Made by a program: the position numbers and the translations under genes. Below are positions 1-10,904 of a DNA stretch of 64,000 nucleotides, one piece after another. Source of the DNA: Agrostemma githago (Eukaryota; Streptophyta; Magnoliopsida; Caryophyllales; Caryophyllaceae); NCBI GenBank assembly GCA_958450325.1, contig OY288243.1:52541878-52605877 (forward strand), read 5' to 3'. The notes under the pieces were generated by a model. That model was not told the DNA's origin, ran no database searches, and worked only from the letters and a program-made list of their open reading frames with translations. How positions within the stretch are numbered: position 1 is the stretch's first letter; every line of letters begins with the position of its first letter.

Positions 1-1715
1 CATAATAAACACAAATTTTCATACAAAAAAAGACACCAATAATTAGCAACACACACATTCATTATCGACATCAACTAGTAACGTTAGAATACACAACTTT
101 TTCATCAATCATCCTTACACTTAGCATCGAGAAACCGATATTACACACCGGAAGGAAACCGGTCCAATTCCCGACACTCTTCACCCGTCTCGTCCAAACC
201 GAATCACCCTAGCCGAACCAAAACTCGACGCTCCCGTGCCTAGCCACATTCCGACGAGCTCCGATCCGAGTCAACAAAAGCATGTAGGTTGAGGGTGTAC
301 CAAACCCGATTTCTCCTTTCTTCTCTTCCCTTCTCTTCGTCCGTTTTTTTATTATGGGTCAAGAGTCCTTTTTTTACTTCTAATATCGTTATTAACGAAA
401 AATTATTTTCGTAACATATATTCTTAAAAATATGATATCGATTTTTCTATAATCGAATATTGTATCGAAAAGAATTATATTAAGATCTCGACGATGTCAA
501 AAAAATCGTTACATTCCTTTTCATTCAAAATTCTTTTCTCTTACTTTTCGTTCAAAACAAACAAATTTACAAAACCTTTTTTAAAACTCATTCTAAATAT
601 CCGATATCGATTTAATAATCGAATATCGGATACGACGAATATTGAAAACATAAATTGAGTACAAATTAATTCATATTTTGTATGCGATTTATCAATTTAG
701 CAATTTCGAACAAAATACAAAAACCGGACGGCTCGCAATCCGGATCGTTTTTTTTAACTTTTTCGGTCGTTTTACTATTTATTCTACGAAACGATTTCTA
801 AAATTTACATCTTCTCTAAAACTATTCCAAATATTTGATATTGATTTCGTAGTCAATTATCGAATATAACGAATATCGAAAATATTAATTCGAGTACGAA
901 TCATGCAATATTCGTACGCGATTTAATAAATCGAATTTTCAGAAAACCGCGTCCCGACGCACCCTTTTCGTTTTTTTTTTATTTTTCGAACATCGTTTTT
1001 TATACAAAACAACGTCTTTTCAACAATATTTTTCAGATTTCGATTAATATTTATTTTCTCGATTTCGCATATTTATTACTTGCTATTATTATTTACAAAT
1101 CGATACTAACTCGTTTGTTCATCTTGTAGCAATTTCATCTTTTTTATTTTATTTGTTTTATTATACTAAAACGAATCTCACATGTTAAATCCAACTTTGA
1201 CGTTGATTAATTTTTCATGCATTAAATCACTTAGCAACCCGTTTAATTCCTCACATGCTTAGGAAAACAATGTTTGCATATCATTCATCGTTCAACTAAC
1301 GCGCGCATTAAAACGTCATTCGATATCCTAGTAGAGGCCGCTAATGTGCGGTCGGGGTTGGGTGTTCTTAGTGAACTTCCCAACACGTACCCTCACCCCA
1401 TACTCAGAACCGTGGTTTCCGGATGTCCGAAACCATTGGCAACGAGAGTCATTTAATATACGATTAACCGCTCAAGTCGGCATCTGTATCGATATGCAAA
1501 GGGACGAGCCCAATAAACTCTAACATCGGAAATGGGCCGTATTTGTACACGGCCCACTACGACATAGAGTGGGCTCGAACGGTTCCGAATAACCATAAAA
1601 TTCGGTGGCGACTCCGACTTCGTTTAAATTTCCATTTGACCATCTCATGGAGATTCATTCGCCTCCCCAAAACCCGCGCGTGGCCGCGTCGGGGTGGACC
1701 TATGTCATGTCCACA
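1..1715 (+). repeat. 5' LTR of element 1, 3' portion
   Basis: This matches 7434-9211 in order and orientation and ends in GTCCACA just before the primer binding site. It carries the 18-bp block shared by all Tat-like LTRs here (281-298) and a conserved U5 stretch (about 1330-1460). It lacks 59 bp of GC-rich sequence present in the 3' LTR. Short frames inside it are translations of LTR sequence. Confidence 0.92.
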
Positions 1716-1718
1716 ATT

Positions 1719-1736
1719 TGGCGACTCCGCTGGGGA
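1719..1736 (+). other. Primer binding site of element 1
   Basis: TGGCGACTCCGCTGGGGA begins three bases after the 5' LTR. Elements 2, 3 and 4 have the same or nearly the same word at the equivalent place. From memory it resembles the tRNA-Arg-type site of Ogre-like elements; the tRNA assignment is not checked. Confidence 0.85.
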
Positions 1737-3298
1737 TTTTCTGATGAGTTAATAACCTTCGGTGTCCTCAGGGTGAGACTCGAATAGAAATCGTTTGACT
1801 AGTACAATACGCGTTTTAGTTTTACGGTTCATGCATAACCCCATTTTCCTGGGCCGGTACTCGTGACCGACATCCCACTATACCGTTGATATAGTCCAAA
1901 TTGGTTATGTCAAAGGTGTCCATTAGCCGATTCATATGGGTTTAACGGCATGTCCTAATCTCAACTCGAGTTAGGGAGTCCGCCCCGATTCTTGATAGGC
2001 TATGTACACTGGTATAGACCCTTATAGACTGACCGAGACTTAGATTAAGAGCATACATGGCGTCATTATACTGTTTCCATGACTACGTGCTACTTGATCC
2101 ACATCTTTTTCAAAACCGTCATCTTTTCAAAATTTGCATCCTTTTTTCAAACTATCCAATTTCAAAACCCGGGTCATATACCGAACTTAGGACTAATGAT
2201 TTTACTCAAAATAGCCTTTTTCTAGCCGGTATTATGCCCAATTCAAAACTCGAAAATATTTTCGAAACTTTCAAAACCCGTCATTCGCCCCACTTCTTTT
2301 TCTTTTTCGAAAAAAGGGCCGAATTTCTCCACCTGATTCATTTCGGGCTTTTCAAAAAAAATCACATTTCAAAACTTCCTCTTCTTAGGACTTCCCGTAT
2401 TTAGCAGTGTCGGGTCGTGTCATAAGTCATTGAAGTCTTTAGCATCGAAATTCTGTCGATCTTACATCACGGGTTTCCTCCTTATCTCAGTCCGTCTTAT
2501 TTGTCAAGGCAAGGCCTATCTACGTAGGACATACTCCTACGAAAGAAGGCTCGTTTACACAATCGAGTCTAAAGTCCGGGAATGTCTCACGTGAACCTTC
2601 CTTCAAACAGGGCCCAACCCACATAGTTGGATCCTGAGGAAGGCCCACCTTTTCACAAGTCACCCGTCTAAGTGTCTTTTCCGAGTCAACCTTTTACAAG
2701 GCATAGCCCTATAACAAAAGGTTCACGGTCCTTACATCTAAGGGTCACTCACTCGAGTTTTAACAAAGTCTTCAATCCCACATGGGGGGCTACCCTTCAG
2801 CAGAGCGATCAATCACGGTTGCTCTAAGGGTCATGTCTTGCACGCATGTCTCACGTATCCCACTTTCGAGTCACTTAGATGTCACACCATCGGAGTCTCT
2901 AGCCTTACTCAGGGGGCTGTCCTCCACCCGAGCAGTCAACCACGGTTACCCTAGAGAGTACCCTACATTCATCCTACACCGGCGTCCTTATGATGCCTTC
3001 TTCAAGTCGTACCCACGCTACGAATACTCGGGTCACCTAGGGTTAGGTCACCACGGTTGGTCCAAGCACGCGGCACTGTCAAATACGGTCGCCCCATTTT
3101 CGGACTTATCCTTGTACAGCTCGAGTCTCGTGGTCGAGTAGGTCACAGTCGTTACTTTGTCTGGATTAACATTTAAGTAGCCTGGTCATAGAATCTTAGT
3201 CATTCCCGCCCCCGGGTCGTACCTAGTTTGACTCTCTCTCTTGCATTTGCGCAAAACCGAGTTTAGGCGAGTTCTAACACCTGTCGTTTCTTCCGATC
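1737..3298 (+). other. Long leader of element 1, no convincing gene
   Basis: This 1.56-kb stretch separates the primer binding site from gag. It contains two open frames (2057-2404 and 2782-3141) with no recognisable domain. Around 2780-2960 a block on the theme 'cagagcgatcaatcacggtt' is loosely repeated. The leaders of elements 2, 3 and 4 share parts of this sequence but not these frames, so I treat them as chance. Long leaders are usual in Tat/Ogre elements. Confidence 0.6.
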
Positions 3299-3985
3299 AT
3301 GGACCCTACGAACGAGACACTACCAAACCATAACAAATCCCGCGCCGTCGAGAAAGGGGATATCCAAGGGAGTATGCTTATGCTATCATGCTCCATTAAC
3401 AATATCTTTTCGAAAATCAATACTGCCCTAGATAACCTAAGTTCCAGGGTAACCATCATCGAAGAAGACCTTATAAGAACCAGAGCCCGTCTAACACAAC
3501 TAGAGCGGGTAAGACAGCCTATCACCCAACTGAGCCATTTGAAAGGTGAACACTCTTACGAAACTGTCCGTTACCTTCAAGATGGCAAGACCGAGAGAGG
3601 TAACCCTCAAGTCACCTCTCCAAAAATCAAGAACCAGTCAAAGGAAAGGACATTTACCCACTTGGATATGTCCTACACCGTCGCTTTCCAGATGTTGGTT
3701 CCGAAGGGCCTAATACTACGTATAGGCCCAACAGCCGACCCACCTTTGGAAAAACGCTCCAAAGCATGGAACGACGAGCATTACTGCAAATTCCACAGAG
3801 GGAGGGGACACGATACAGAACGGTGCTGGAAACTGAAACACCTCATTCAAGACATCCTCGATGCCCGGATGACTCCCGTTTTGGAAACATTGTCACTTGC
3901 AAAGCCCCTCATGGACTATACAGGGCCCGATGACCAAAGCATCCAATCTACCTCTCATGCATCCAAGAGTCCGGATTTGATTTAA
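3299..3985 (+). CDS. gag: Gag-like protein without capsid core, 228 aa
   Basis: The frame is uninterrupted from ATG to stop. Residues about 25-75 look like a coiled coil of the kind at the N-terminus of the other gag copies here. Residues about 160-175 form a nucleocapsid-type knuckle, CX2HX4HX4C (from YCKFHRGRGHDTERCWKLK), typical of Tat-lineage Gag, followed by a short acidic tail. The capsid core between them (FEGTEDP...HL..F, then a WF.RLD-type stretch), seen in elements 2 and 4, is missing, and roughly 80 unrelated residues take its place. The frame stays open across this join, so the deletion is either recent or tolerated. No protease or Pol follows. A packaging role is possible but is inference. 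Confidence 0.75.
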   Translation: MDPTNETLPNHNKSRAVEKGDIQGSMLMLSCSINNIFSKINTALDNLSSRVTIIEEDLIRTRARLTQLERVRQPITQLSHLKGEHSYETVRYLQDGKTERGNPQVTSPKIKNQSKERTFTHLDMSYTVAFQMLVPKGLILRIGPTADPPLEKRSKAWNDEHYCKFHRGRGHDTERCWKLKHLIQDILDARMTPVLETLSLAKPLMDYTGPDDQSIQSTSHASKSPDLI

Positions 3986-6680
3986 GTCCAAGTCTTAGTC
4001 CGAGTCTAGGATATACTATTTATTTCAACTTCAAAGTCGGAGTCAGAGTCAATTGTATTCTGTCCTCTTTTTCAAAATTCAATAAAATCAGCTTTTTTTT
4101 ATTTCTCATATATACTTTCCTTATGTGTTTCCGAGAACATGATGAACACCGTCATACACTGTGAGCACACGCACGTGACTATTATAGGCACATCTATAAT
4201 GACTGCAGGAAACCGAGCCCGTGTTTTCCTTTACCTGTTCCATGTCTGGTATAGAAAGCTACACAACTACCCTTAGCAGGAGCGGTATCGAATCCTATGA
4301 CAAATCTAGGTAATCACCTAGTTTGGGTTAAAGACGGGAGGCAAGCCCATTTCCCACAATAAAACACCCATCCAATAAGATCAACCAATCCCTACCTTAG
4401 GTGTTAGTCTGACCAACAAAAAAAAACTGGACGAAAAAGAAAAAAAAGTCCAATACAAGAAAAAGCAAAAGGCCAAAACAAAAAAGCAGGCCATTATCAA
4501 AAAAAAAAAGAGGCACCCATGACCGAGGTTAAGCGGTCAATTCAAATGAAGAATCCCCAGACCGGGGCTCAGAGGTCAACCAAAAAATATTCAAAAAACC
4601 ATGACCGTAGTGAAAACGATCAATTCAAAATTATCAATACTCATACCATCCAATAAGGGAGAGACAATCAAGCTGGTCAGCTAACACCACATTTAGCCTT
4701 CCCACATTAAAACCCTCAAGACCTTCCCGAGACCCAGGCCAGAGACAGCCCGGAATTTTGAGGATTCAAGCTCCATAGGATACCCCTATCCATTAGGGCC
4801 AGACTTGGAAATCAGATCTCGCATTGTCAAAACTTATCCCGATCAAAGTTCGAGTCATTCTACTCGACTTCCCCTTTACATAACAAAATTCACAATCACC
4901 ATACAAAGACCCGAGAGCAAAACTTGTCAAATCCCCCGAGAGCAAAACTCGTCAAATCCCCCCGAGAGCAAAATTCGTCAAATCCCCCGAGAGCAAAACT
5001 CGTCAAATCCCCCGAGAGCAAAACTCGTTAAAATCCCCGAGAGCAAAACTCGTCAAATCCCCCCGAGAGCAAAACTCGTTAAAATTCCCGAGAGCAAATC
5101 TCGTTAAAATCCCCGAGAGCAAAACTCGTTAAAATCCCCGAGAGCAAAACTCGTTAAAATCCCCGAGAGCAAAACTCATCAAATCCCCGAGAGCAAAACT
5201 CATCAAATCCCCGAGAGAAAAACTCGTTAAAATCCCCGAGAGCAAAACTCGTTAAAATCCCCGAGAACAGAACTCGTTAAAATCCCCGAGAGCAGAACTC
5301 GTTAAAATCCCATCCCAATTCTTCTCATTCAAACCAGTTACCAACTCCAAGCACGGGAACTCAACTTGCGGTCGGCATAGGACATGCCCAAATAGTGCAC
5401 ACCACCTCTGGGGGCTATCCCGGAGAACGCTCACAGTCACAGGATCAACATTCTAACCATTCTAGCCCTTTGGTCAAGACATTACTGGGAATGCACCTAG
5501 CCTACACCATTTCTATGGCTAGTTACACACAAAGCCCTAATAAACTAGGCACCATAATCCACTGAACTACGGCTTGGTTTGATTTCACGACATGTGAATA
5601 CGTAGGCAGCCTTTCAACAGAGGCACAACCACCCACCTTGACACACATTCAAAAAGCACCATCATTCCGGTCATGACACTGTCATGTTCTCGACAGTTAG
5701 CTTTCTCATTCTGGGGGCTTCTTATAGGCAGAAGTTCTCCATCCATTCACATAATACAAATAATTTCAAAAATCTAGCCACCTTTCTACAGTGTGTCCTA
5801 GTACTCGGCTTACTCGAGGACAAGAATCTATCAGGACTCGAGGCAAAGCCCACTTTGGAAATGTACCCTAAATTCAAAAAGGATTCAAAAGAGCACTAGT
5901 CTACAACATTGCCACTGCCAAGGCCCTCAAAAAACAGTCTCATTACAGACTATTGCAATCCCCCCATTGCACAGCCTTCCTATTCTGAGGATTCGACCGT
6001 GTTGTCACTCGCCTAGGCTACGGAATAGCGCAACTTAAGAGTCTTGTCATCTTAGGTGGCCCAACTCCTTACCAAGTCACGGTCCAACCCTTAGAGAGTC
6101 CAAGTCGTGTCTGTCAACTCGTCCTGTCGCATCCAGAGTCGAGTCTGCCGGTAGGCCTCTCTTTTCAAATTCTCATTTTAAAATTTGCAAAAACTTAGCC
6201 ATTTGAAAAAAATCTTTTCGACAAGGTCAAATTTCAATCTATTTAAACTGCAAATTTCTTTTCAATCCTTTCAATTTTGAAAACCTATTTCCTAGCACGT
6301 GAGTTGCTTTCAGGACTTCGAATTCAAAATGCAGCAAAAATCATTTTTATTCTCCAGCGCGAGTCATATTTGTTTCGCCTACGTGCTGCATGCAAAATTT
6401 TATGTAACTTATACAGGTACAAATCACGACAGCGCAATTCACATAACTCCCCAGCGGCATTTAACAGGATGAGCCCACGTACAGGCCCATTTTAAGTCTT
6501 ATGCGACGAGTTCAATTCCCCACGGAGTTATCATCAGTTCAGGTACATTTCTAGCCCATGGCCGGCGGCCCCTACACGCAGGTCTAATGGACCTTAAACG
6601 ACCCGACCGGAAGCTGCCAGATTTTAATCCTTGATTGGCCTGGTGGCTACTCTGACTTTCGCCCTGTCCAAGCCTCAGTC
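3986..6680 (+). other. 3' internal region of element 1, no Pol
   Basis: In an autonomous relative this position would hold protease, RT, RNase H and integrase; none is detectable in any frame. It contains an A-rich tract at about 4416-4510, dispersed 'ccatgaccg...ggtcaa' units at about 4516-4620, a minisatellite (4911-5310) and a 3' part shared by eye with the internal regions of elements 2 and 4. Short frames at 4805-5107, 5684-5899 and 6277-6495 have no family signature; the first is simply translated minisatellite. Confidence 0.65.
4911..5310 (+). repeat. Minisatellite, about 25-bp unit, 16 copies
   Basis: Sixteen tandem copies of CCGAGAGCAAAACTCGTYAA plus a few bases run head to tail with small variations (GTCAAATC versus GTTAAAATC endings). 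Each unit holds GAG...CTC that could form a tiny hairpin. The equivalent regions of elements 2 and 4 have no such array, so it arose in this lineage. Confidence 0.95.
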
Positions 6681-6693
6681 AGACTGGGGGCTC
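6681..6693 (+). other. Polypurine tract of element 1
   Basis: AGACTGGGGGCTC lies directly before the 3' LTR start TGTAGACACC. The reverse complement of the same motif (GAGCCCCCACTCT) abuts the 3' LTRs of elements 2 and 4. Confidence 0.8.
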
Positions 6694-9211
6694 TGTAGAC
6701 ACCAACATTTTGACCGCCAGGTGTCTATAGCAGTTTCCAAAAAACACCCGATGATGATCGGACGCAAACATGCTTTAACGTACTCGGAAATGGGCTCGAA
6801 ATCATGGATATTTAGCTTGGGCTTTTTAAGGAGTACAAATTTCACAAAACCAACCTCAAATTCAGGCCCAGTGGGTCATTTCGAGTCAAATAACACTAAT
6901 TTGGGTCGAATCCGACACCAGGGGTAAAACCGTCTTTTAGCGACCGAGTCAAAACCCGGTCAAAGATATTTCCCGAGACTTGTGGACCGACCGTGATGTC
7001 TCACGTGTCGTGATCGGACTCCAACTCCACAAAAATCAGCTTCACAAAGTAATAAACAATTCCGTTTAGGGTAGAATTCGATCTCGAGTAGGAATCCTAT
7101 CCGAAAACCGATTCAAACACCCAACCGAGTACAACTACTCGGCCGAGCAGCATGAACCAGCCGAGAGTCCCTTTCTTCCTTCACAAGAAAACGGAATTCT
7201 CATTCTCCTCAGCTTCTTACTCAAGCGGTAATTCTAGCTCAAACAGGAATCCTATTCAAAAACCGATTCGAACACTCGGCCAAAACAACACAAAACAGCC
7301 GAGTTTCCCTTTCTTCTTTGCCAAGAAAGTGGAATTCTCATGCTTCTCAAATTCCTACGTTTCCTATCCTAAGCGGTAGTCAAACTCTCCTAAGCCAAGG
7401 TCGGGAACTCCCTATAAATAGCACCTTCCATCCAACATAATAAACACAATTTTTCATACAAAAAAGACACCAATAATTAGCAACACACACATTCATTATC
7501 GACATCAACTAGTAACGTTAGAATACATAACTTTTTCATCAATCATCCTTACACTTAGCATCGAGAAACCGATATTACACACCCGAAGGAAACCGGTCCA
7601 ATTCCCGACACCCTTCACCCGTCTCGTCCAAACCGAATCCCCCTAGCTGAACCAAAACTCGACGCTCCCGTGCCTAGCCACATTCCGACGAGCTCCGATC
7701 CGAGTCAACAAAAGGATGTAGGTTGAGGGTGTACCAAACCCGATTTCTCCTTTCTTCTCTTCCCTTCTCTTCGTCCGTTTTTTTATTATGGGTCAAGAGT
7801 CGTTTTTTTACTTCTAATATCGTTATTAACGAAAAATTATTTTCATAACATATATTCTTAAAAATATGATATCAATTTTTCTATAATCGAATATTGTAAC
7901 GAAAAGAATTATATTAACATCTCGACGATGTCAAAAAAATCGTTACATTCCTTTTCATTCAAAATTCTTTTCTCTTACTTTTCGTTCAAAACAAACAATT
8001 TTACAAAACCTTTTTTAAAACTCATTCTAAATATCCGATATCGATTTCATAATCGAATATCGGATATGACGAATATCGAAAACATAAATCGAGTACAAAT
8101 TAATTCATATTTTGTACGCGATTTATCAATTTAGCAATTTCGAACGAAATACAAAAACCGGACGGCTTGCAATCCGGATCGTTTTTTTTTTACTTTTTCG
8201 GTCGTTTTATTATTTATTCTACGAAACGATTTCTAAAATTTGCATCTTTTCTAAAACTATTCCAAATATTTGATATTGATTTCGTAGTCAATTATCGAAT
8301 ATAACAAATATCGAAAATATTAATTCGAGTACGAATCATGCAATATTCGTACGCGATTTAATAAATCGAATTTCCAGAAAACCGCGTCCAAAACCAGCCC
8401 GACGCGCGACCCGCCGGCGTCCCGGGCGAGCCGCGCGGCCGGCTGTCCCGACGCACCCTTTTCGTTTTTTTATTTATTTTTCGAACATCGTTTTTTTATA
8501 CAAAACAACGTCTTTTCAACAATATTTTTCAGATTTCGATTAATATTTATTTTCTCGATTTCGCATATTTATTACTTGCTATTATTATTTACAAATCGAT
8601 ACTAACTCGTTTGTTCATCTTGTAGCAATTTCATCTTTTTTATTTTATTTGTTTTATTATACTAAAACGAATCTCACATGTTAAATCCAACTTTGACGTT
8701 GATTAATTTTTCATGCATTAATTCACTTAGCAACCCGTTTAATTCCTCAAATGCTTAGGAAAACAATGTTTGCATATCATTCATCGTTCAACTAACGCGC
8801 GCATTAAAACGTCATTCGATATCCTAGTAGAGGCCGCTAATGTGCGGGCGGGGTTGGGTGTTCTTAGTGAACTTCCCAACACGTACCCTCACCCCTTACT
8901 CAGAACCGTGGTTTCCGGATGTCCGAAACCATTGGCAACGAGAGTCATTCAATATACGATTAACCGCTCAAGTCGGCATCTGTATCGATATGCAAAGGGA
9001 CGAGCCCAATAAACTCTGACATCGGAAATGGCCGTATTTGTACACGGCCCACTACGACATAGAGTGGGCTCGAACGGTTCCGAATAACCATAAAATTCGG
9101 TGGCGACTCCGACTTCGATTTAAATTTCCATTTGACCATCTCATGGAGATTCATTCGCCTCCACAAAACCCGCGCATGGCCGCGTCGGGGTGGACCTATG
9201 TCATGTCCACA
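6694..9211 (+). repeat. 3' LTR of element 1 (2518 bp)
   Basis: It starts TGTAGACACC and ends TGTCCACA. It has a TATA box (7412), a copy of the 18-bp conserved block (7715-7732, one change), the extra 59-bp GC-rich segment (8390-8448) and the conserved U5 block. Upstream of the TATA box are degenerate copies of ACTCGGCCGAG (about 7119-7310), the counterpart of the palindrome cluster in elements 2 and 4. Confidence 0.92.
7412..7420 (+). promoter_or_regulatory. Probable TATA box of element 1 LTR
   Basis: CTATAAATA lies about 720 bp into the LTR, at a place where the other Tat-like LTRs here have CTATAAATA or CTATATAAG. Transcription would start roughly 30 bp downstream, near 7445. Confidence 0.55.
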
Positions 9212-10746
9212 CATTTAGTAAATTAATTCCAAGTAGTTTCGTCACAACAAATCATTTATGAAACTGTGACGGATTAGTTTGCGAATCTGTCAGTTGTTGA
9301 AAAACCTATTTTAAAACCTATGATAAACTTTGAATTTAATTTTGGTAATTTATGTACATTAACTTTAAAGAGTCTAGATAATGTTTCTAATTGGATTTGT
9401 TTTAAAATAAAATTTTAAACGTGTTTTATTAAAGAAATACTATCGGGTGTCGGATTCTGACAGTTTATAAAACTACGAAACAAAACCCCTGTTAAGTTAG
9501 GAATTTTGATTTTCTCCAGAAACAAAAGTCGTATTTAAGCTTTTAAAGTTTTCAACCTCACTGATCTTATTTCTTTTTGATTTTTAATGATTTAATTATG
9601 AATTTTATAGTAAGACAGTGCAAATCTGAAAAATCTGTAAATTTGTAATTTATTACTTTTAATTACTTAAACTCCAACCTTTTGAGAAATAATTATGATT
9701 TCACTTTCTTTGACTTTTAATAATTAATTATACATTTATCTAATAAATATAATGTTTATGTCTCAAGACCTAATATTAAATATTTTATATAACTCATATG
9801 TTAAACTATTTCTAATTATAATAGTACCTATTTTGGAAAGTTACTGTTTGAAGAAAGTTTCTATCTTTGGAAAGTTACTATTTTGGGATATATTTAAGAT
9901 ATCTTCGGATAAAATATTTATTGGTTTTTATATGGAATAATGTTGGAAATGAATATTTATTGGTTTGAATATGGAATAATGTTGGAAATGAGAATGTACA
10001 GTATATAAGTTTAGGATATGTTGGTTGTTACCATCAGCTATATGGTCAGTGTATTTGCGTCAGGGATACATTGATCGTGGAACTGGGTATCGTTTATGCT
10101 CAGGAGTCATGCGCATGTACTTAGGCTAGGACCTCGCTGAACGCAGTCCTATTATAGTTTGTGTTGTCTGGTGAGAGGGCTTAGGAGTCGCTTCGTGGGC
10201 ACTGAGTTCCTTAGCCAGTGAGGCTTAGGGGTCGCTTCGTGGGAACTAAGTTGTGTTGTTTGACATATCTCTAGTAGTAAAAGTTGTACTGATCATCGGT
10301 TTTATATTCCATTATTCGTTTTGACGCCGTCAGGCTGCTAAATTGTTTCTGGTTTTGAATTTATTTTGATATATATAATGCTTTGAGTTTAATCTATTTT
10401 CATATATTATGCTTCTATTGCCTATATATTATGTAATATGGCTGGGAGAACTGCCTGAGTTACTCCCCACTGAATTGTGGTTGTTATGTTTATAACATGT
10501 CAGGTATTCTGTGTTCCGGGGTTTTGTGTGCGCTAGCGAGTGGCATGGATCCTACTCTGCTTTAATTATGTTTTTTATGGATTGTTAAACTCATTTGAAG
10601 GATCTTTATTTTTAGCCGTTTTGTAAAAATTGGCCTTTGTATTGACAGATCGTTCTTTTTGTAATATATAGAACATCAGTGTGTATTAATTCCAAATCTA
10701 TAGTGTTTCCGGCACTGTATTGCGTTAGAATTTATAGGGGATTACA
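9212..10746 (+). mobile_element. 3' part of an LTR of a TGTAAC-type family, truncated by element 1
   Basis: The last several hundred bases match the reverse complement of 10905-11270, including the word GCTAGCGAGT next to GGATCC and the end AGGGGATTACA. The 5' part lies beyond element 1, outside the window. No coding frame of substance is present (9752-9940 and similar frames are AT-rich chance frames). Confidence 0.75.
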
Positions 10747-10749
10747 TTT

Positions 10750-10904
10750 TACTTCATTCCCGACAAAACCAAACCCCAGATCTCCATCGACGAAATCCCG
10801 CGCCCACTGCTCGCTACTCGCTTCTCCATGAACCGCCGTCGTATTTTCCTTCATTCCCGACAAAACCAAACCCCTGATCTCCATAGATGAAATCCCGCCC
10901 CACT
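10750..10904 (+). repeat. 97-bp tandem duplication, second copy split by an LTR
   Basis: TTCATTCCCGACAAAACCAA occurs at 10753 and again at 10850, a period of 97 bp. The second copy is interrupted at 10904 by the inserted LTR and resumes at 14430 (CTGCTCGCTACTCGC, CCGCCGTCGTATT). A host origin such as a gene leader is possible but unproven. Confidence 0.8.

Larger units (their letters stand above)
1..9211 (+). mobile_element. Element 1: non-autonomous Tat/Ogre-like Ty3/gypsy LTR retrotransposon (5' end beyond window)
   Basis: Positions 1-1715 repeat almost exactly at 7434-9211, which defines two LTRs around a 4.98-kb internal region. The right LTR starts TGTAGACACC at 6694 and ends GTCCACA at 9211, so the left LTR lacks about its first 740 bp at the window edge. 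A primer binding site follows the left LTR and a G-rich polypurine tract precedes the right one. The only element-like frame is a Gag fragment (3299-3985). There is no protease, RT, RNase H or integrase. This matches the published class of plant TR-GAG elements, which carry Gag without Pol. The two LTRs differ by scattered substitutions and one 59-bp indel. The target-site duplication cannot be checked because the left end is missing. The element sits inside an older LTR that resumes at 9212. Confidence 0.9.

Noticed and set aside
2057..3141. Open frames in the leader of element 1 (115 and 119 residues) as an extra ORF like that of some Ogre elements
   Set aside because: No domain, no counterpart in elements 2-4, and low-complexity composition.
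4805..5107. 100-residue frame with repeating PREQNSSNP-like peptide
   Set aside because: It is the minisatellite translated; period and frame follow the 25-bp DNA unit.
4911..5310. CRISPR-like array
   Set aside because: Units are directly adjacent without unique spacers, in a plant retrotransposon.
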